Source: Marinomonas rhodophyticola (lineage in GTDB: Bacteria; Pseudomonadota; Gammaproteobacteria; Pseudomonadales; Marinomonadaceae). From it: 64,000 bases of DNA. Position 1 is the first letter of the stretch. The number at the start of each line of letters is the position of its first letter. The position numbers and the translations under genes were made by a program. The notes below the pieces were generated by a model. The model was not told the DNA's origin. It saw only the letters and a program-made list of their open reading frames with translations, and searched no databases. The DNA lies in the NCBI RefSeq assembly GCF_026113935.1, contig NZ_JAPEUL010000007.1, positions 1,054,001 through 1,118,000 on the forward strand, in the 5' to 3' direction. Shown piece after piece: positions 61,028 to 64,000 of the stretch.

Positions 61028-61452
61028 ACCTTGTAAAAAACGCATGTATTACGTTGAGCTTTTTTCTTGTTGCTTGTGCCTCACTAAATAAAGCGCCGCA
61101 AAGTTTGTACGATGAAATTGGCGGTCAGCCAACCATAGAAGCGATTACCGATAACTTTATTGATGAGATTAGTTTTAATAAAGACATCTATCGCTATTTT
61201 GAAAAAACCAACATTAAACGCTTTCGAGAAAAATTCATTGAACATCTTTGCGTTGACACTGGCGGTCCTTGTACTTACACCGGTGATACTATGTTGAAAG
61301 TCCATCAAGGGCAGAAGATTAACGAAGCCGATTTCAACTTGACGGTCGACTTATTAGTGAATGCTATGAAAAAGGCTGGGTTAACGTACCCGCAGCAAAA
61401 CCGTGTATTGAAGGTGCTTGCGCCGATGCGTGGTGAGATGCTGTATAAGTGA
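61021..61452 (+). CDS. Lipoprotein-type group 1 truncated hemoglobin
   Basis: A 143-residue truncated globin with a lipoprotein signal: hydrophobic ACITLSFFLV then Cys19 in the lipobox LVAC, so it should be anchored in the periplasm. The globin part has SLYDEIGGQPTIEAITDNFI, FEKTNIKRFREKFIEHL, GGPCTYTGDTML and the proximal His95 in KVHQGQKI, followed by ADFNLTVDLLVNAMKKAGL. It should bind haem. Roles might include NO or O2 chemistry; periplasmic placement is unusual among truncated globins. It overlaps the DUF3034 gene and ends the operon. Confidence 0.87.
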   Translation: MVNLVKNACITLSFFLVACASLNKAPQSLYDEIGGQPTIEAITDNFIDEISFNKDIYRYFEKTNIKRFREKFIEHLCVDTGGPCTYTGDTMLKVHQGQKINEADFNLTVDLLVNAMKKAGLTYPQQNRVLKVLAPMRGEMLYK

Positions 61453-61611
61453 TCGAAGTGTTTGAATAGACATTATTCAGTAATGGATGTTGTATTTCGT
61501 TTTATTGTAACTTACATCATAGGTCAGGGAAGACGAGTGATTGAACAAACTGGATTGCTCCTGCTTTTCTCGGCTGAATTATCAAGCTAGCTACGAAAAT
61601 AGGCGTCTCTT

Positions 61612-62010
61612 ATGATCCCCAAAATAACTAAAATGCGTGTCGCAAGACCAACGGATAACCTAGGTAAAATAACGGATATGTACATTCATGGTCTGGGTTT
61701 TAAACTGCTTGGTCGCTTTGAAGGACACAATGGCTTTGATGGCTCGATTATCGGTCATGAACAACATAATTATCATTTAGAATTCACCCACCATAAAGGC
61801 ACTACCGTCGGTAAAGCCCCAACCCAAGATAACTTACTTATTTTCTATGTTACGGACGCACAAGTGTGGCGACTATGTTGCGAGAAAATGTTGTCTGCGG
61901 GTTTTGTTCATGTGTCATCCTATAATGACTACTGGGATGTTGTGGGGAAAACTTTCGAAGACATAGATGGTTATCGAGTGGTACTGCAAAACCGAGAATG
62001 GACCGCTTAG
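61612..62010 (+). CDS. VOC family (glyoxalase-like) protein
   Basis: A 132-residue vicinal oxygen chelate fold protein, similar to YycE-type members. Two beta-alpha-beta-beta-beta units are visible: RVARPTDNLGKITDMYIHGL, FKLLGRFEGHNGFDGSIIG, YHLEFTHHKGT; then LIFYVTDAQVWRLCCEKML and FEDIDGYRVVLQNR. Potential metal ligands are the His/Glu in YHLEFTHH and the last strand. Reaction unknown. The gene stands alone with a weak ribosome site before ATG 61612. Confidence 0.85.
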   Translation: MIPKITKMRVARPTDNLGKITDMYIHGLGFKLLGRFEGHNGFDGSIIGHEQHNYHLEFTHHKGTTVGKAPTQDNLLIFYVTDAQVWRLCCEKMLSAGFVHVSSYNDYWDVVGKTFEDIDGYRVVLQNREWTA

Positions 62011-62135
62011 TGGCGACAGAGTCATTCTTTTAACCTTGCTGTAGATCAGCCTTTGTTCGAAAGCTGCTTCTTTCTTTTGGCTTTTTATTTTAAATTAGCT
62101 TTATCTAATGTTTTGTCTAATCATAAAGGTGAGCT

Positions 62136-62477
62136 ATGAAAAGTTATAAAGATATTAACAAAGAACAAAACGCTTTCGCTCGAGAGTATCGTAAAGCCTC
62201 TCCCGGAATATTGGACGGCTTCATGGCCATGCATAAAGCCGCGATGGAAGAGGGGGCGCTAACCTTAAAAGTAAAAGAAATGATGGCCTTGAGCATAGGT
62301 ATTGCCGCCCGTTGCGATGGTTGCATCGCTTCCCACGCTAAAGCCGCACTTCGCGCTGGCGCCACTCGGGAAGAACTTATTGAAACCATAAATGTCGCAC
62401 TCATGATGGGCGGTGGTCCTGCCGTAATCTACGGTACACAAGCTCTCGCCGCAGTAGATGAATTTTTGGCAGAGTGA
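62136..62477 (+). CDS. Carboxymuconolactone decarboxylase family, AhpD-like protein
   Basis: A 113-residue helical protein with the AhpD-type redox motif Cys60-x-x-Cys63 followed by His67 (RCDGCIASHAKAA). The blocks LTLKVKEMMALSIGIA and ATREELIETINVALMMGGGP are typical of the family. It could reduce peroxides or act as a thiol-disulfide protein. True decarboxylase activity is unlikely, given the CxxC-H motif. ATG 62136 follows AAAGGTGAGCT. Confidence 0.92.
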   Translation: MKSYKDINKEQNAFAREYRKASPGILDGFMAMHKAAMEEGALTLKVKEMMALSIGIAARCDGCIASHAKAALRAGATREELIETINVALMMGGGPAVIYGTQALAAVDEFLAE

Positions 62478-62662
62478 TTTACACTCATATCATCACTGAG
62501 CATTGTTTCTTTTCGACACTATCGTCTACCTCATCGACATGCTGCTTAATATTGACATGTTATTTGGTGGTGACTGCTTCATTATTTTCAATAATCCATA
62601 TTGGAAACCTGAATTCTATCGGGGTGAAAAGAGGTTTTACCCCTTGGCGCTGAAAAACAAAA

Positions 62663-62683
62663 AAGGCGACTCATCGTCGCCTT
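62663..62683. terminator. Bidirectional terminator
   Basis: AAGGCGAC and GTCGCCTT form a perfect 8-bp stem with an A-run on the left, so it ends the RimK-type gene transcribed on the minus strand. Confidence 0.82.
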
Positions 62684-62710
62684 CCATATTTCTAGATCAC
62701 TAATTTGCCC

Positions 62711-64000
62711 TTAGGCTTGGTGGTCGCCTCGTTTTACCTGCATGCGGCGTAAGAATTCTGACATGATTTGCATGTAGAGTTCGTCGCCGATGTATTTGTC
62801 TTCTACACCACGGTCGATGCTTGGGTTATCGTTCACTTCGATAACGTAGCCTCGGCCATTGATTTCTTTTACGTCTACGCCATATAAGCCTTCGCCAATC
62901 GGTTTGGTGGCAGCAATAGCGGCTTGTAACACGCGACGTGGTACTTCAAAGGTGGGTAAGGTATCAAAACCACCACTTTGGCTTTTGCTGCCTGTGTGTT
63001 GGTAGATTTGCCAGTGATTTTTCACCATGTAGTAACGGCAGGCAAAAATCGGTTTGTTGTTCAGTATGCCGATACGCCAGTCAAATTCCGTGTAGAGATA
63101 CTCTTGCACTAATAGCAAAGACGATTTCTTAAACAGAGTATTTAAGCTCTCGGTTAAGGCTTCACGGTTTTCAGCTTTGATCACGCCTTTGGAGAAGGCA
63201 CCATCAGGGATCTTCACGACCATTGGGTAACTGATTACAGCTTCCAAGGCATCTTCTACGTTGCTTTCACCTTTATGAACGATGCGTGTTTTTGGGCAAG
63301 GCACTTTATGGGTGTTAAACAAATCGGCTAAGTAGACTTTGTTGGTACAACGCATGATGGATTGTGGGTCGTCCATAACAACTAAGCCTAGGCCTTCTGC
63401 TTTTTTCGCGAATCGATAGGTATGGTGGTCGATGTTGGTGGTTTCACGAATAAACAAGCCATCGTATTCAGGTAGACGCATGATGTCTTTCGGGCCAATA
63501 AGGTCAACATGAATGCCAAGTTGCTTACCCGCTTGGATAAACTTTTTAATAGCCTGGTCGTCGCTGGGAGGCATGGCTTCTTCTGGGTTAACCAGAATAG
63601 CCATGTCAAATTTCGCTGCGCGCTGGATACGGCCTTTGCTCCACACTTTGTTGCTAAAGGCTTCTAATGATTCTGCGAAGAGCGTTTCTTCTGCGTCGGT
63701 CAGTTTGCTTTGTGATGTAGAAAATAAGGCGGTGACTTGCCACTCTTTGCGGAATTTTAAAGTAACTTCTAATACTGGGCTTGGGAAACTTTCAAACAGT
63801 TTGCGTGCGAATTCCTTCATCTCTGGATGAACGGTTTTGCCGAAAACACAGTGGAATTTCATTTCCATGGGCGCTTCTGGTTTAGCGAGTTTTTTCGCGA
63901 GCAATGGCAGCCACTGTGAGATCTCAAGCTCATAAAGATCTTTTTTGCTTAGGTCGTTCAGTACACGCACAGACGGCATAACGTGATGACCTCGGCTTTC
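62711..64000 (-). CDS. RimK-like ATP-grasp protein with N-terminal RLAN domain (partial)
   Basis: The frame is open to the right edge, so at least 429 residues of a longer protein are present. The visible start (ESRGHHVMPSVRVLNDLSKK) matches an internal part of the RimK-like N-terminal (RLAN) domain, not a true start. The ATP-grasp part has KVPCPKTRIVHKGE, MVVKIPDGAFSKGVIKAENR, LLVQEYLYTEFDWRIGILNN and the metal-binding end GVDVKEINGRGYVIEVNDNP. These enzymes join amino acids or amines to carboxylates using ATP. The substrate is unknown. An ATG lies at 63979, but the homology continues beyond it. Confidence 0.88.
   Translation of the reverse strand, partial: ESRGHHVMPSVRVLNDLSKKDLYELEISQWLPLLAKKLAKPEAPMEMKFHCVFGKTVHPEMKEFARKLFESFPSPVLEVTLKFRKEWQVTALFSTSQSKLTDAEETLFAESLEAFSNKVWSKGRIQRAAKFDMAILVNPEEAMPPSDDQAIKKFIQAGKQLGIHVDLIGPKDIMRLPEYDGLFIRETTNIDHHTYRFAKKAEGLGLVVMDDPQSIMRCTNKVYLADLFNTHKVPCPKTRIVHKGESNVEDALEAVISYPMVVKIPDGAFSKGVIKAENREALTESLNTLFKKSSLLLVQEYLYTEFDWRIGILNNKPIFACRYYMVKNHWQIYQHTGSKSQSGGFDTLPTFEVPRRVLQAAIAATKPIGEGLYGVDVKEINGRGYVIEVNDNPSIDRGVEDKYIGDELYMQIMSEFLRRMQVKRGDHQA

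Noticed and set aside
1-64000. CRISPR arrays, tRNA or rRNA genes, prophage
   Set aside because: No regularly spaced direct repeats, cloverleaf-like sequences, rRNA signatures or phage structural genes were seen on reading both strands. A tRNA scan could still find something I missed.

Overview
The window looks like a chromosomal segment of a marine gammaproteobacterium, most likely Marinomonas or a close Oceanospirillales relative. This is inferred from gene content (tripartite tricarboxylate and TAXI-TRAP uptake systems, an AGE-family mannose isomerase-like gene, a glucosylglycerate cluster, the yqcC-DUF1853 pair, a DUF3549 gene) and moderate G+C. I could not run a database search. No rRNA, tRNA, CRISPR array, integron integrase or prophage was seen.

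Region 1 (about 1-7.8 kb) is accessory DNA that reads like an integron cassette array without its integrase. It holds complete and truncated attC-like sites, small cassette-type genes (membrane proteins, NIPSNAP, DUF1993, an SDR, a nitrilase, a papain-like fold protein), a RAYT transposase with REP-like repeats, three copies of a 50-bp element with inverted ends, an intact phd-parE module, an orphan BrnA-like antitoxin, and a recombination scar in which a BrnA N-terminus is fused to a Phd C-terminus.

Region 2 (7.8-20.4 kb) is core-like: DUF3549, yqcC-DUF1853, a GGDEF/EAL protein, rlmA-can, a LysR regulator, mannose isomerase-like AGE protein divergent from a ROK regulator, a TyrR-like regulator, a 53-residue membrane protein and a Cof-type phosphatase.

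Region 3 (20.4-27.7 kb) is a self-contained uptake circuit: a sensor kinase with a periplasmic solute-binding domain and a sigma-54 response regulator, divergent from a TAXI-TRAP transporter that has a textbook -24/-12 promoter and two upstream palindromes.

Region 4 (27.7-38.7 kb): HopJ-family protein, Bcr-type MFS exporter, a tctCBA operon divergent from a CitA/CitB-type two-component pair, an ABC exporter, an SMR pump, and a Fur-box-controlled siderophore-binding protein. Region 5 (38.7-43.8 kb): phosphatase, glucosyl-3-phosphoglycerate synthase and GH13_18 phosphorylase, a predicted route to make and recycle glucosylglycerate, plus an EamA transporter.

Region 6 (43.8-64 kb): a repeat-rich stretch with a GNAT and a soluble PAS chemoreceptor, an aldo/keto reductase-LysR pair, DUF3010, a class V aminotransferase, a YddG-like exporter, a second tctCBA operon followed by TctD/TctE-like regulators and an accessory binding protein, an AraC regulator, an operon of a cupredoxin-like protein, DUF3034 and a lipoprotein globin, VOC and AhpD-like proteins, and a RimK-type ATP-grasp gene running off the right edge.

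A notable property is that 15 otherwise well-conserved genes carry 17 single-base indels. Many lie in short homopolymers, so sequencing or assembly error is more likely than true decay. These genes are given below as single spans typed as pseudogene, with the position of each frameshift.
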